The translations under genes were made by a program, and so were the position numbers. DNA of 64,000 nucleotides, from contig NZ_CP121451.1 in assembly GCF_029689945.1 (NCBI RefSeq), forward strand, positions 6,324,001 to 6,388,000, in the 5' to 3' direction. Of the stretch, positions 35,637 through 46,704 are shown piece by piece. The notes under the pieces were generated by a model, which ran no database searches, was not told the DNA's origin, and worked only from the letters and a program-made list of their open reading frames with translations. This stretch comes from Paenibacillus amylolyticus (GTDB lineage: Bacteria > Bacillota > Bacilli > Paenibacillales > Paenibacillaceae). Position 1 is the first letter of the stretch, and every line of letters starts with the position of its first letter.

Positions 35637-38600
35637 TTAGCCCCCAGCACGTGCAAGTTCACGCATATTCGCTTCAAATGCTGCAAGCAGCGCCGCTTCT
35701 CCAGTCAAGCCTGTTGCCTGAACCCGTTCAATCTGCTCTGTCATGCGTTTGAAGTCCTTCGGAATAACCCGAACGAACTGATTCACTGCATCTTGCCAAT
35801 TATCCAGAATACGCTGACCAACAGCACTTCCCGTATTGGCAACATGACGTTGGATCATGCCACGCAGATCTGCACTCTCGGCCACATCTTCGATGCGCTC
35901 CAAAAGAACCATTTCCAGATTGCAACGTTGCAAGAATGTGCCTTCCGGATCATACACATAGGCAATACCTCCGGACATCCCTGCTGCAAAGTTACGACCT
36001 GTATCGCCGAGTACAACGACACGTCCACCTGTCATATACTCACAACCATGGTCGCCTACACCTTCAACGACGACTTTGGCGCCCGAGTTACGTACCGCAA
36101 ATCGTTCACCCGCAATACCGCGGATATACGCTTCACCGCTTGTTGCGCCGTAGAGAGCCGTGTTACCGATAATGATGTTATCTTCGGCTTCAAACGTGGC
36201 TTTCGGAGAAGGCATCACAATCAGTTTACCTCCGGACAGTCCTTTACCCACATAGTCATTGGAATCCCCTTCAACGGTCAAGGTCATGCCTTTAGGTACA
36301 AAGGCCCCAAAGCTTTGTCCGGCTGAGCCAACAAATTTGAATTTAACCGTATCTTCAGGCAATCCTGCGAGTCCGTATTTACGTGTGATCTCGCTACCCA
36401 GAATGGTACCTACTGCACGGTTAACGTTCGTAATTGGAAGTACCGCTTCAACCGGTTGACCGGATTCAATAGCAGACTGTGCCAGTGGCAACAATTGCTG
36501 CATATCCAGCGTTTCTTCCAATTGGTGGTTCTGATGCTGTGTGCGGTAACGTGCAGAGCCTTCCGGCATTTCAGGCACGTGCAGCAATACAGACAGGTCC
36601 ACACCTTTTTCTTCCAGTGATCTACGGCTTCTACCGTCTCGAGGCAATCTGTACGTCCCACCATCTCCTGAATGGTACGGAAACCAAGATCAGCCATGAT
36701 CTCACGCACATCTTCTGCGACAAATCGCATGAAGTTAACCACATGAGCCGGATCACCCATATAATTTTTACGCAGCTCCGGATTCTGTGTTGCTACACCA
36801 ACCGGACAGGTATCCATTTGACAGACGCGCATCATGATACAGCCAAGTGCAACGAGTGGTGCGGTAGAGAAACCATACTCCTCTGCTCCAAGCAAGGCTG
36901 CAATCGCCAAGTCGCGGCCGTTCAACATTTTGCCATCCGTTTCGAGTACGACGCGATCACGCAGATTGTTCAGCATCAACGTTTGATGTGTCTCTGCAAG
37001 ACCCAGTTCCCACGGCATACCCGCATGACGGATCGAACCTTGCGGTGAAGCACCTGTACCGCCGTCATAACCGCTGACGAGGATAATATCCGCACGTCCT
37101 TTGGCTACACCTGCCGCAATGGTACCCACGCCCACTTCCGATACGAGCTTCACGTTGATCTCTGCACGCGGATTGGCATTTTTCAAGTCATAGATCAGCT
37201 CTGCCAGATCCTCGATCGAATAGATATCGTGATGCGGCGGTGGCGAGATGAGACCTACACCCGGTGTTGAACCACGGACTTCAGCAACCCAAGGATATAC
37301 TTTGCGTCCTGGCAGTTGTCCGCCTTCACCCGGTTTTGCTCCCTGTGCCATCTTGATCTGAATCTCGTCGGCATTAACCAGGTAGTTGGATGTAACACCG
37401 AAACGTCCGGATGCGACCTGTTTGATCGCACTGCGACGGGAATCGCCGTTGCTATCTTTAATGAAGCGAGCCGGATCTTCTCCACCTTCACCGGTATTGG
37501 ATTTACCTCCAACACGGTTCATCGCGATGGCCAGATCTTCATGGGCCTCTTTACTGATCGATCCGAAGGACATTGCACCTGTTTTGAAACGACGCATGAT
37601 ATCTTCTACGGATTCAACCTCTTCGAGTGGAATGGAAGCTCCCACCGGTTTCAGCTTCAGCATGGAGCGAATGGTCAACAGTTGATCATTCTCACCTTGC
37701 ACAAGTTTGGAATATTTTTTATACAGCTTGTAATCCCCGGTACGAACTGCGTGTTGCAGCGTATGAATGGTTTGCGGATTGAAGAGATGCTCTTCTCCAT
37801 CGTTACGCCATTGATAATCGCCACCGGAATCCAACACTTTATCGTTACCGTCTTTGTCGGTAAAGGCACGGTTATGATGTGACAACGCTTCGGCTGCCAC
37901 TTCTTCCAAACCGATTCCACCGATTCGGGAAGGTGTCCAGGTAAAGTAACGGTCAACGAAGTCTGATTTCAGACCCACCGCTTCGAAGATTTGAGCTCCA
38001 CGGTACGATTGAATCGTCGAAATCCCCATTTTGGACAACACTTTGGTAACGCCTTTGGTAGCTGCTTTAATGTAGTTTTTCACTGCTTTCTCATGCGAGA
38101 TGCCACGCAGCAACCCTTGCTGAATCATGTCATCCAGCGTTTCGAAGGCCAGATAAGGGTTCACGGCACTTACACCATATCCCAGCAGCAACGCGTAGTG
38201 GTGAATATCACGCGGCTCGGCTGATTCAAGCAAAATGCTGACTTTTGTTCTGGTTCCCTGGCGAATCAGATGGTGATGCAGACCTGCTACAGCAAGCAAT
38301 GCCGGAATCGCAGCATTCTCTGCGTCCACACCGCGGTCAGACAGGATCAGAATGTTATGACCTTTGTCGATGACACGATCCGCAGCTTCGAAGAGCAGAT
38401 CCATTGCTTTGCGCAGCCCTTCTGCTCCCTCCGCAGCGGTGAAGAAGATTGGAATCGTCATGGAGCGGAAGCCTGGGCGACGCACATGGCGAATCTTCGC
38501 AAAGTCTTCATTGGACAATACCGGTGTATCCAGACGGATCTGGCGACAGCTCTCCGGTTCAGGATTCAGCAAGTTGCGCTCAGGACCAATGGTTGTTGCC

Positions 38601-40234
38601 GTAGACGTTACAATCTCTTCACGGATTGCATCGATTGGCGGGTTGGTTACCTGGGCGAACATCTGTTTAAAGTAGTTGTACAGACGCTGCGGACGATCCG
38701 ACAGCACAGCCAGCGGTGCATCATAACCCATCGAACCCGTAGCTTCCATACCTGTTGTGGCCATAGGCTCCAGGATTTTACGAAGCTCTTCAAATGTATA
38801 ACCATATGCCAGCTGAAGCTGGGTCACGTTATCATGTTTTGGATCAGGAAGTTCCGGTGCTTCCGGCAGTTCACTCAGATCCATCAAATGCTCATCGAGC
38901 CAATCCTGATACGGATTCTCGGCTGCAATAATTGCTTTTACTTCCTCATCGGAGATAATGCGGCCTTCTTGCGTATCCACAAGCAACATCCGGCCTGGAC
39001 GCAGACGATCTTTGTAGAGGATCTCTTCCGGCGCGATATCAAGTACCCCAACTTCAGAGGACAGGATAATACGATCATCTTTGGTTACATAATAACGAGC
39101 TGGACGCAAACCGTTACGGTCAAGTGTTGCACCAATTTGCAAACCATCTGTGAAGGCCATTGCTGCTGGTCCATCCCAAGGCTCCATCATCGTGCTGTGA
39201 TATTCATAAAATGCCTTTTTGGCAGGGTCCATGCCCTCATCTGTGCTCCAAGGTTCAGGAACCATCATCATTGCCACGTGTGGCAGGGAACGCCCGCTCA
39301 GATACAGGAACTCCAGCGTATTGTCGAACATTGCTGTATCCGAACCGTCCGGATTGATGACCGGTTTTACTTTGGCGATGTCGTTGCCGAACAACTCGCT
39401 CTCGAACAAAGACTGGCGTGCATGCATCCAGTTCACGTTACCACGCATCGTGTTGATCTCACCGTTGTGGATCATGAAGCGATAGGGGTGGGCACGTTCC
39501 CAGCTTGGGAAGGTGTTCGTACTGAAACGGGAGTGCACGAGTGCAATAGCCGATTCAACCAGGTCTTGCTGCAGATCCAGATAGAATTCTCCTACCTGTT
39601 CTGTTGTCAGCATGCCTTTATATACGATTTTGCGACAAGACAAGCTTGGCAGGTAGAATGAACCGCCTTCTGCGACTTCCGCCGAATAGCGAATAGCCAG
39701 TTCAGCACGTCTGCGAATAACATACAGCTTACGCTCGAATCCAAGCTCATCCTTCACATCTGCGGATCTTCCAATGAACACCTGACGTACATAAGGTTTC
39801 GCTGCAAGTGCAGAACGGCCAAGCATTTCATCAAAAGTAGGAACATCCCGGAAACCGAGGAACGTCTGTCCTTCTTCTTCAATAATCTTCTTGAGGCTCT
39901 CTTCGTGTGCACTACGAATGGCAGGATCTTGGGAAAGGAACAACATCCCTACGCCATAGAAACCCTGTTCAGGCAATGCAAAACCAAGACGATCCGCTTC
40001 CTGTGCAAAATAGCGATGTGGAATCTGAATCAGGATACCTGCTCCGTCACCGGAATTCGGCTCACTTCCCTGTCCTCCACGGTGCTCCATGTTACTGAGC
40101 ATGGTCAGTGCCTGACTAACGATATCGTGTGAAGGTACTCCTTTGATGTTGGCAACAAAACCCATTCCGCATGCGTCTTTTTCGAACTGCGGGTCATACA
40201 GACCCTGTTTTGGAGGTAATCCGATGTGTCTCAT
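35637..40234 (-). pseudogene. gltB: Glutamate synthase large subunit, frameshifted
   Basis: Two frames (36410-40288 and 35637-36647) give one ~1532-residue subunit that transfers the glutamine amide to 2-oxoglutarate. After a short propeptide, C22 in '[11 protein letters not shown]' is the expected N-terminal nucleophile of the glutaminase domain. The central and FMN domains follow ('[14 protein letters not shown]'-like stretch '[14 protein letters not shown]', '[30 protein letters not shown]' in part, '[16 protein letters not shown]'). The 3Fe-4S cysteines are in '[15 protein letters not shown]'. The GXGXG/beta-helix end is after the break. The break, at plus TTTTT 36606-36610, is repaired by one base ('[18 protein letters not shown]'). 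The start at 40234 is chosen at '[20 protein letters not shown]'. No gltD is adjacent. Confidence 0.92.
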
Positions 40235-40544
40235 GGAACGCAACCTTTCTATAATGAAGTATTTCGGAAAGATCAAGAACATAGGCAACAGGCAACAATG
40301 AAACGGGAGGAGCTGGCCTTTCGCTTGCGATAGAGCCTGCTAGATAGAAGAGGTAACAGTATGAGACTGTCAAAAATAATGCCTGCTATTGGGCAGAAGC
40401 CATTAAATGAGATGAGCTGAATCCGGACGATCCGGCAAACAGCATGTATAAATCAACACGCAGCCGCTGGCACGGCTACTGAAATGGAGCGACGTTTTTT
40501 TGATATAGTTCTATTATTTTAACACCGACCTAACATCAGCGCAA
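40235..40544 (-). promoter_or_regulatory. gltB promoter and long structured leader
   Basis: On the minus strand TTGCGC (40539-40544) and TAAAAT (40516-40521) are separated by exactly 17 nt, predicting a start site near 40509 and a leader of about 275 nt. The leader contains several small hairpins (for example ACAGTCTCATACTGT at about 40358-40372) and an imperfect one followed by ATTTTT near 40375-40400. I recognise no known riboswitch class or T-box element in it. The rest of the gap, 40545-40780, shows no gene. Confidence 0.5.
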
Positions 40545-40780
40545 TTTAAACTTTTTAATACCTCTGATAAGAAATGTTTTGCAGTACAGCTTTACAGCAG
40601 TGACGTTTAAATTCATCTCTTTTTCGAATAATTATACACTTTTTAAGGCAGAGTACAACTGAATTAAATTGCTGACGGAAGAAAATCGTTCCATATACAG
40701 CCTGCGTTTATCCATAATTCCACCAAATTCTCACTGGTTAAGCCAGCGAATCTGTACTTCTTTATGCATTTGTATACAAA

Positions 40781-40817
40781 ATAGCCTGCAACCCTATTTT
40801 TGGGCTGCAGGCTATTT
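40781..40817 (-). terminator. Hairpin terminator downstream of the YhgE/Pip gene
   Basis: AATAGCCTGCA (40781-40791) pairs with TGCAGGCTATT (40807-40817) as a perfect 11-bp stem, extended inward by GCCC/GGGT pairing. Weak U-rich tracts flank both sides, so it may work in both directions. It lies about 90 nt after the stop at 40908. Confidence 0.65.
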
Positions 40818-40907
40818 GCACTATTTGACTACTATATTGCATAATTTCACTACATAAACATAAAGTTTTTTTTCAAAAATATGCCCCTGCTGAGGGTCAG
40901 GTTCGAC

Positions 40908-43190
40908 TTATGCTGTCACAACTTGACCGGAATCAGCCTGTTCGGCTTCTTTTTTCGGACGTCTGCCATTCCAAAGGAAGTAAGCAAGCGTCAGCAGAAG
41001 GGATACACCTGCATAAATGCTAAGAATTCCTGCCTGATGCCACATCACATCCAGATTACCGCTGGATACAACGGCTTTGAAGCCCATAATGCTGTGTGTC
41101 ATTGGCAACCACGGGCTAAATACCTGAAGCCATGATGGAATCAGTTCCACCGGGAAGGTTCCTGCACTTGCTGCAAGTTGGAAGACCAGCAGCAGAATGA
41201 CAACATAACGTCCAGGCAGATCCAGCCAGGTGACAAGCGCCTGAACGATCAACATGAAGGTCAGCCCTGTAATAATGGTAAACAGATAGAACAGACCGAC
41301 GTTGTGCGTCTCCAGTCCAAGACCATATAACATGAAGCTTGCCACGATGACCGATTGGAAAATGCTCACCGAGCCAAATACCAGTGTCCGGCTAACAAAA
41401 CGATTCCAGCCTGTTGCACCAGGTACGGACGTTTCCCGCATTTTCAATACAATCGTGGAAATCAACGATCCCACAAACAGACCGATCGACAGGAAGAACG
41501 GTGTCAATCCTGTACCATAATTGCTCACGTTCTCTGCTGTATTCTCCGAGGAGTTCACCGGTTCAGCGAACATGTTCACCACATCATCCGTTTTCTTCAC
41601 TTCGGATGTTTTCTGCGCAGCATCATTCAGCTTGGTTGCCAGTTCACCAGAACCATCTTTCAGCTCGGTAAGACCGTCAGCCAGTTTGCCTGCACCATCA
41701 CCCAGTTGTTTGGAACCATCCGTGAGGGAATGAACGCCACCACTGAGTTTGCCTACACCCGTCTGCAACGCTGATGTACCTGTGCCCAGCTGCTTGGCAC
41801 CATCTGCAAGCAATGTGCCGCCGCTTGCAGCTTCACCCAATTTGCCGCTGAACTGCTTCAGACCATCGGAGAGCTGCGCTCCTCCTTGACTAAGCTGCCC
41901 GGCGCCTGCCAGCAATTGCTTCTGACCATCCACCAGCTGGTTCGCACCAGCCAGAAGTTGCTCCTGGCCTCCATGAAGCTCAGCTGCACCCGCAGCCAAC
42001 TGCTGGTTGCCCTGATGAAGTTGATCTGCACCTTGTACCAGCTTCTGCTCGCTGTCATGCAATTGTGCACTGCCATCGGCAACGGCTTCACTTGCGGCAA
42101 GCAGTTTCTGTACATCCGCATTTTCAGCCAGCTCCGGATTCGAGGCGGCAAGCTGCTTCAATCCGGCTGCTACGCCCTGTGCGCCATCCGCTACCTTGCC
42201 ACTGCCGTCTACGGCCGATTGCAATCCTGTTGCCAACGTGCCGCTGCCCTGAACGGCACTTTGCAGACCATCAGACAGCTTCGCACTACCCTGTTCTGAT
42301 GATTTCAGACCAGCCTGCAACTTGCTCGTGCCATCCAGTGAAGACTGAAGTCCAGTTTCCAACTTGGCGCTGCCATCCTTCAACTGGTCTGCTCCGCTCT
42401 GAAGCTGACTTGAAGCAGCTGCCTGGAGCTGTTGCAGACCGGACACCAGATTCGTTGTTCCACTTTCAAGCTTGGTCGCGCCCGTATGCAACGCGTTAAC
42501 GCCATCGCTCAATGGAGAAAGTCCTTCTTGAAGTTCAATCGTACCGGATGCGAGCTTCGCCAGATTATCCTTGAGCTTCACGGCACCATCATCCAATTTG
42601 CCTGCCCCGGTATTCAGGTCGCCTGCACCATCGCCTGCCTCAGCCAAACCATCCGATACTTCGGAGAACTTGTCGAGCAAGGTCTCTGCATAGGATTCCG
42701 TTACTTTGGCTGAGACTTTCGCCTTCAGGTCCTTAATCGCAGTCTTGCCGATCTGTGCACCGACAAAGCTGTAATTGCCATTCGGTTCATAGATCAGTTC
42801 AGCCGGTGCCGGCTTGTCATCAAGCAATGTTGTTGCCTGGGATGAGAAGTTCTCCGGGATCGTAATTTGCATATAATATTTGTCATTACTCATGCCTTCT
42901 TTGGCTTGACTCGCACTGACAAAGTCCCATTTGAAATCGGCATTTTTCTTCAGTTCATCCACCAGATCATTACCTACATGAAGGGATCTCCCTTCCAGTT
43001 CAGCACCTTTGTCCAGATTGACAACGGCGACTGGCATCTCATCCACATGACCATACGGGTCCCAATAAGCTGCAAGATAGATGCCACTATACAGGATCGG
43101 TATAAACAGAATTGCAATCACAGGGATCAACACCTTCGGGTTTCTCACGGCCGATCCCACATCCTTGAAAAACACGGATAAAGATTTCAT
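40908..43190 (-). CDS. YhgE/Pip domain membrane protein with long glycine-spaced coiled-coil repeats
   Basis: This 760-residue protein has one N-terminal membrane helix (about 16-38), a YhgE/Pip N-terminal domain ('YWDPYGHVDEMPVAVVNLDKG'), a very long extracytoplasmic repeat region (about 180-520), and five to six C-terminal membrane helices of ABC-2 type (about 560-745). The repeats follow a seven-residue pattern such as 'LSDGLQSAVQGSGTLATGL' and 'LVDGQKQLLAGAGQLSQGG', with small residues at fixed spacing. Family members include the phage-infection protein Pip of Lactococcus and type VII secretion-like EsaA proteins; B. subtilis YhgE has no firm role. A TetR gene lies just upstream on the same strand. 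Confidence 0.9.
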   Translation of the reverse strand: MKSLSVFFKDVGSAVRNPKVLIPVIAILFIPILYSGIYLAAYWDPYGHVDEMPVAVVNLDKGAELEGRSLHVGNDLVDELKKNADFKWDFVSASQAKEGMSNDKYYMQITIPENFSSQATTLLDDKPAPAELIYEPNGNYSFVGAQIGKTAIKDLKAKVSAKVTESYAETLLDKFSEVSDGLAEAGDGAGDLNTGAGKLDDGAVKLKDNLAKLASGTIELQEGLSPLSDGVNALHTGATKLESGTTNLVSGLQQLQAAASSQLQSGADQLKDGSAKLETGLQSSLDGTSKLQAGLKSSEQGSAKLSDGLQSAVQGSGTLATGLQSAVDGSGKVADGAQGVAAGLKQLAASNPELAENADVQKLLAASEAVADGSAQLHDSEQKLVQGADQLHQGNQQLAAGAAELHGGQEQLLAGANQLVDGQKQLLAGAGQLSQGGAQLSDGLKQFSGKLGEAASGGTLLADGAKQLGTGTSALQTGVGKLSGGVHSLTDGSKQLGDGAGKLADGLTELKDGSGELATKLNDAAQKTSEVKKTDDVVNMFAEPVNSSENTAENVSNYGTGLTPFFLSIGLFVGSLISTIVLKMRETSVPGATGWNRFVSRTLVFGSVSIFQSVIVASFMLYGLGLETHNVGLFYLFTIITGLTFMLIVQALVTWLDLPGRYVVILLLVFQLAASAGTFPVELIPSWLQVFSPWLPMTHSIMGFKAVVSSGNLDVMWHQAGILSIYAGVSLLLTLAYFLWNGRRPKKEAEQADSGQVVTA

Positions 43191-43284
43191 GTCATTTTCT
43201 CCCCTTAATCTCTCTGCTCCTTAAGCAGGAATAACAATAATGAAATAAAATGTCGCATTCCAGAAAAATTACCGAAACACGAAC

Positions 43285-43307
43285 TGACCAATTTCCTCAA
43301 ACGGTCA
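43285..43307. promoter_or_regulatory. Candidate TetR operator upstream of the YhgE/Pip gene
   Basis: TGACC (43285-43289) and GGTCA (43303-43307) form an inverted repeat with a 13-nt spacer, 95 nt upstream of the YhgE/Pip start. The same half-sites occur upstream of the TetR gene itself. Confidence 0.35.
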
Positions 43308-43396
43308 CTTTAGAGCAAAAAAACAAACCTGTCTTCCGACAAGCCTCGCTGCCATGTACGTTTGATAACCCCTATTTATAGTAGATTAAATTCGGA

Positions 43397-43981
43397 TTAC
43401 GTTACAGCAGCAATTCCTTCCATTAAGAAAAGGCGAAAGTAGTTCTTGATTTCCTCTTTGCTCAGCGGTTGATGATGTTTGTTCCAGTCAGAGGTGAGTG
43501 CGATATACAAGCGAATCATCATGAAAGCAACCACTTGTGGATCACAATCCCGAATCTCTCCATTGTCCTTCGCTTTCTCAAGCTCCCTAGCCAGAAAATC
43601 GGAAATAACCTTCTCCACCTTGTCCAAGCCTTCCTTGGCCTGCAGTGTTCCAAAGTCCTTCAATTCCTGTGATAACTTGACCAGCAGCTCGTGATCACGC
43701 CTGAACTCCAACAATGCATCCAGCACCCGAAACAGGTTATCAAAAAAAGCACTTTCCTGATGTACTTCGCGATGAGCGATGTTCTTCATTTCCTGGATCA
43801 CTTCTACCAAAATCTGATCAAACAATTGTTCCTTGTTGGTGAAAAATGTATAGATCGTTCCTTTGCCAACATTCGCAATCTTGGCGACCTGATCCATCGT
43901 GGTTGCTTTGTATCCAAACATGGCAAACGACTGGGCTGCGGCATGAATAACCTGCTGTCTCCTGTCAATCGGAGCCATCAT
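43397..43981 (-). CDS. TetR/AcrR family transcriptional regulator
   Basis: This 194-residue protein has an N-terminal helix-turn-helix ('RRQQVIHAAAQSFAMFGYKA', 'TTMDQVAKIANVGKGTIYTFFTNKEQLFDQIL', about 6-55). A helical ligand-binding domain follows, with 'IRLYIALTSDWNKHHQPLSKEEI' near the end, like the regulators often paired with YhgE/Pip genes (YhgD in B. subtilis). It lies 206 nt upstream of the YhgE/Pip gene on the same strand; the gap holds a TGACC...GGTCA site, and a similar site lies upstream of this gene. It probably represses both genes. Inducer unknown. The start follows GGAGGGATATG-type sequence. Confidence 0.9.
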   Translation of the reverse strand: MMAPIDRRQQVIHAAAQSFAMFGYKATTMDQVAKIANVGKGTIYTFFTNKEQLFDQILVEVIQEMKNIAHREVHQESAFFDNLFRVLDALLEFRRDHELLVKLSQELKDFGTLQAKEGLDKVEKVISDFLARELEKAKDNGEIRDCDPQVVAFMMIRLYIALTSDWNKHHQPLSKEEIKNYFRLFLMEGIAAVT

Positions 43982-44025
43982 ATCCCTCCTTTAATCTCAA
44001 TCAGTCTTCAATCGTTCTACATAAA

Positions 44026-44056
44026 TGACCAAAAATACAATTCAGTCATTCGGTCA
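44026..44056. promoter_or_regulatory. Candidate TetR operator upstream of the tetR gene
   Basis: TGACC (44026-44030) and GGTCA (44052-44056) flank an additional CAGTCAT half-site. On the minus strand the block reads TGACCGAATGACTGAAT, a spaced repeat of TGAC units. It lies 45-75 nt upstream of the TetR start. Confidence 0.35.
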
Positions 44057-44358
44057 AAATATACATTACCACCTTGGAAAACAGATTGCAACCCTAACAT
44101 TTTAAAAATTGTGTTAATTTTTTTTAACCTAAATGCAGTGGAAACTCCTTCTTTCGTCGTCTATAGTGTAAGATGACTCAAACAATACGCATATAAATGA
44201 AGTCAGGCTGTCTCAGAATAAGATATATGGTGTAAATATTCATGGATGAAACATGATTCTGCGCTTCAATGTATATTCATGTAGTAATGTAATCCATAGC
44301 CAGAATAAATGATAACTATCCTAATCTTAAATTTAAACTTATGAATAAAGGTGAACTC

Positions 44359-45573
44359 ATGCGAAAACCAAGAGTGCTCTTATTATCGGAAGGATTCGGT
44401 ACCGGTCACACTCAGGCCGCTCATGCGCTGGCACATGGCATCAAAAAAGTCAGTCCACATGTTCACAGTCGTGTCATTGAACTAGGCAAATTCCTAAATC
44501 CGACGGTAGCTCCGCTAATCTTTTCTGCATATCGAAAGACACTGTCGGTCCAACCCAAGCTGGTTAGCCTGTTGTACCGTACACAGTATAACAAATCATT
44601 AAACGGCTTTACCAAATTGGCGTTGCACCGCATTTTCTATACACAGACGGCACAAGTCGTATCTCAGTTGAAACCGGATGCGGTGATCTGCACCCATCCT
44701 TTTCCGAATGCCGTTATCTCCCGGCTCAAGCGCCAGGGTCTGAATATCCCGCTCTATACTGTCGTAACAGATTATGACGTGCATGGAACATGGATTAATC
44801 CGGAAGTGAACAAATATCTGGTCTCCACCCCTCAGGTCAAAGCATTGCTAGAAATCAGGGGAGTCGATCCTTCCCATATTCAGATCACAGGGATCCCTGT
44901 GCATCCAGACTTCTGGGAAGCAGGAGACAAGGTGAAACTGCGGGAAGAGATGGGGCTTCAGAACATGCCTACCGCCTTGCTTATGGGTGGCGGATGGGGA
45001 CTTTCTTTTGATGAGGATCATATGAAAGCTCTCACGTCTTGGGCAGATCGTGTACAATTGGTATTCTGTCTGGGAAGCAATGAGAAAATGATTGCCAAGA
45101 TGAAAGAAATGCCTTGCTTCCAGCATCCCAATATTCGTATTCTCGGATATACACGTGAAGTCAGCAAACTGATGGATGTGTCCGATGTGCTGATTACAAA
45201 GCCTGGTGGCATGACATGCACCGAAGCATTGGCTAAACGGTTACCCATGCTGTTCATACCTCCGCTGGCGGGTCAAGAGGAAGAGAATTGTGAATACTTT
45301 GTACAAGCCGGATACGGCCAGGTCATTCACTCAGCCGACGTGATTACCAAACGTTTCAGAGAACTCTGTGAGCAGGCATCCACTCAAGCTGAAAGCCCGC
45401 TGAACGCAGTGCCTGATACAGGTAACCATTCGGTCTATGACCCGACGTGCTGTGCTCAAGCTGTTCATGATTTATTGTTCCCAGCTACACCCGAAGTCAC
45501 AACAACCTCCTTGGAACGCTTCTCAGCCGGAATTGCTGCCACGTCCTTGTCAGGTACCAGAATACCATTCTAA
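44359..45573 (+). CDS. UgtP/MGDG-synthase-like glycosyltransferase
   Basis: This ~404-residue GT-B enzyme of family 28 begins 'MRKPRVLLLSEGFGTGHTQAAHALAHGI', whose core 'GFGTGHTQAA' is the acceptor-lipid loop of MGDG synthase/UgtP proteins. Other blocks are 'VICTHPFPNAVIS', 'TVVTDYDVHGTWI', 'ITGIPVHPDFW', 'LLMGGGWGLSF' and 'ITKPGGMTCTEALAKRLPMLFIPPLAGQEEENC' (core 'KPGGMTCTEAL'). Relatives glucosylate diacylglycerol to make glycolipids and lipoteichoic acid anchors, so this is the likely role at the membrane. The start at 44359 is chosen because AAAGGTG lies 6 nt before it; an in-frame ATG at 44341 has no site. Monocistronic with its own terminator. Confidence 0.88.
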   Translation: MRKPRVLLLSEGFGTGHTQAAHALAHGIKKVSPHVHSRVIELGKFLNPTVAPLIFSAYRKTLSVQPKLVSLLYRTQYNKSLNGFTKLALHRIFYTQTAQVVSQLKPDAVICTHPFPNAVISRLKRQGLNIPLYTVVTDYDVHGTWINPEVNKYLVSTPQVKALLEIRGVDPSHIQITGIPVHPDFWEAGDKVKLREEMGLQNMPTALLMGGGWGLSFDEDHMKALTSWADRVQLVFCLGSNEKMIAKMKEMPCFQHPNIRILGYTREVSKLMDVSDVLITKPGGMTCTEALAKRLPMLFIPPLAGQEEENCEYFVQAGYGQVIHSADVITKRFRELCEQASTQAESPLNAVPDTGNHSVYDPTCCAQAVHDLLFPATPEVTTTSLERFSAGIAATSLSGTRIPF

Positions 45574-45644
45574 CGCCTCTATGGGCCTATAGAATAGCTC
45601 TCATGAGGTGTTATAGAGGACAAGACAAGTTCTCTTCATATACA

Positions 45645-45690
45645 AAGAAGGTTCCCTTCCGAATTTTTGGAAGGGAACCTTCTTTTATTT
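45645..45690 (+). terminator. Rho-independent terminator of the glycosyltransferase gene
   Basis: A perfect 16-bp stem (AAGAAGGTTCCCTTCC / GGAAGGGAACCTTCTT) with an eight-base loop is followed by TTATTTTT. It lies about 70 nt after the stop codon. Confidence 0.92.
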
Positions 45691-45848
45691 TTCATGAATT
45701 CCACCGTATGATTTGGCAGAAAAAAGGGTAATTTAGTGTATAACCATATTTTTAATAACGAAATAAAACTACGATCCAGGCTTTTTAAGGGGCCATGTGA
45801 TGCACACACAGTTAACTACCCTGCCTGTTTGCAGAATTTACAGGTCGA

Positions 45849-46704
45849 TTACTTGTAAAAAGTATGATGACCGATCGTTTTTACTTTTTTCTGCGAGCGG
45901 GCAACTGTCAGATCGTCGGCAAGTGTCAATGACAAGAAATAATACGTATCATCGGCAACTTCCTTCTTCCCGTTCAGTGCAGCATTGACTGCTTTGATAC
46001 TGTCCTCGTTGGGAACCACGCGTTTCAAACGTCCGTTCGCTACAGGACTGAACTGGGATTTCTGATAGATGACCTTGTAAATGGTATCGGGAAAATTGGC
46101 TGACCGCAGCCGGTTTAAGACAACATTGGCAACTGCCACTTTGCCTTCGTACGGTTCACCTTCCGCCTCTGCCATGACGATTTTTTGCAGCAGATGCAGC
46201 TCTTTATCGGACACACTGTATGACCAGGTTGCGAGTTTCGATTCATCCTGGCTCAAAAGTTTGGTCCGCGTAAAGTATAGTTTTTGGGGGGAGTTGTTAC
46301 AGCAGCAACTTCTTTGGCACGTTTCACTTTGGCCAATTTCAGTGCAGCTTCTTTTTCGGCTTTGGCCGCAGCTATCGCTCTAGCTTTATTTTTGGCCTTG
46401 GCTTCTTGCAATTCCTGCTTCTCTTGAGCAGTCGTCAGCCAGTTCTTGGCTGGCAGAGATTCAGTCCACGCGATAGTGTGGGCAGACAGATTAGAAGACA
46501 GACTTGTCCCATCTTCCATCATGCGCCTCTCTCTTGCGTAGATGTTTGCTTATTTTGCACAGAAGCCGCAAGCTCGGTCATCTGTTTACTATCACTAGCT
46601 TCATTCCACTTCCCCGTCGCCTGAACGACATTTACCCCCACTATACATACAAGCAGCACTGATAACATCGGTGCTACCCAACGATTCTTGCTTATAATGT
46701 TCAT
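45849..46704 (-). pseudogene. SleB/CwlJ-type cell wall hydrolase (Hydrolase_2), frameshifted
   Basis: Three successive frames (46519-46704, 46253-46522, 45849-46256) give one ~285-residue exported protein. An N-terminal signal or anchor ('VAPMLSVLLVCIVGVNVVQA') is followed by an Ala/Lys/Glu-rich helical stretch ('AKNKARAIAAAKAEKEAAL') and a C-terminal Hydrolase_2 domain ('LHLLQKIVMAEAEGEPYEGK', 'AVANVVLNRLRS', 'TIYKVIYQKSQFSPV'). The Glu in 'AEAEGEPYEG' is the expected catalytic acid of SleB-type lytic transglycosylases. One missing base near 46525 (GG) and one in AAAA 46255-46258 account for the breaks. The first junction also looks like an ATGA overlap, so two genes there cannot be excluded. 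Likely peptidoglycan cleavage in germination or growth. Confidence 0.8.

Noticed and set aside
40235..40544. Known riboswitch or T-box upstream of gltB
   Set aside because: No T-box GGUGG-type bulge, specifier loop or other known riboswitch core could be recognised.
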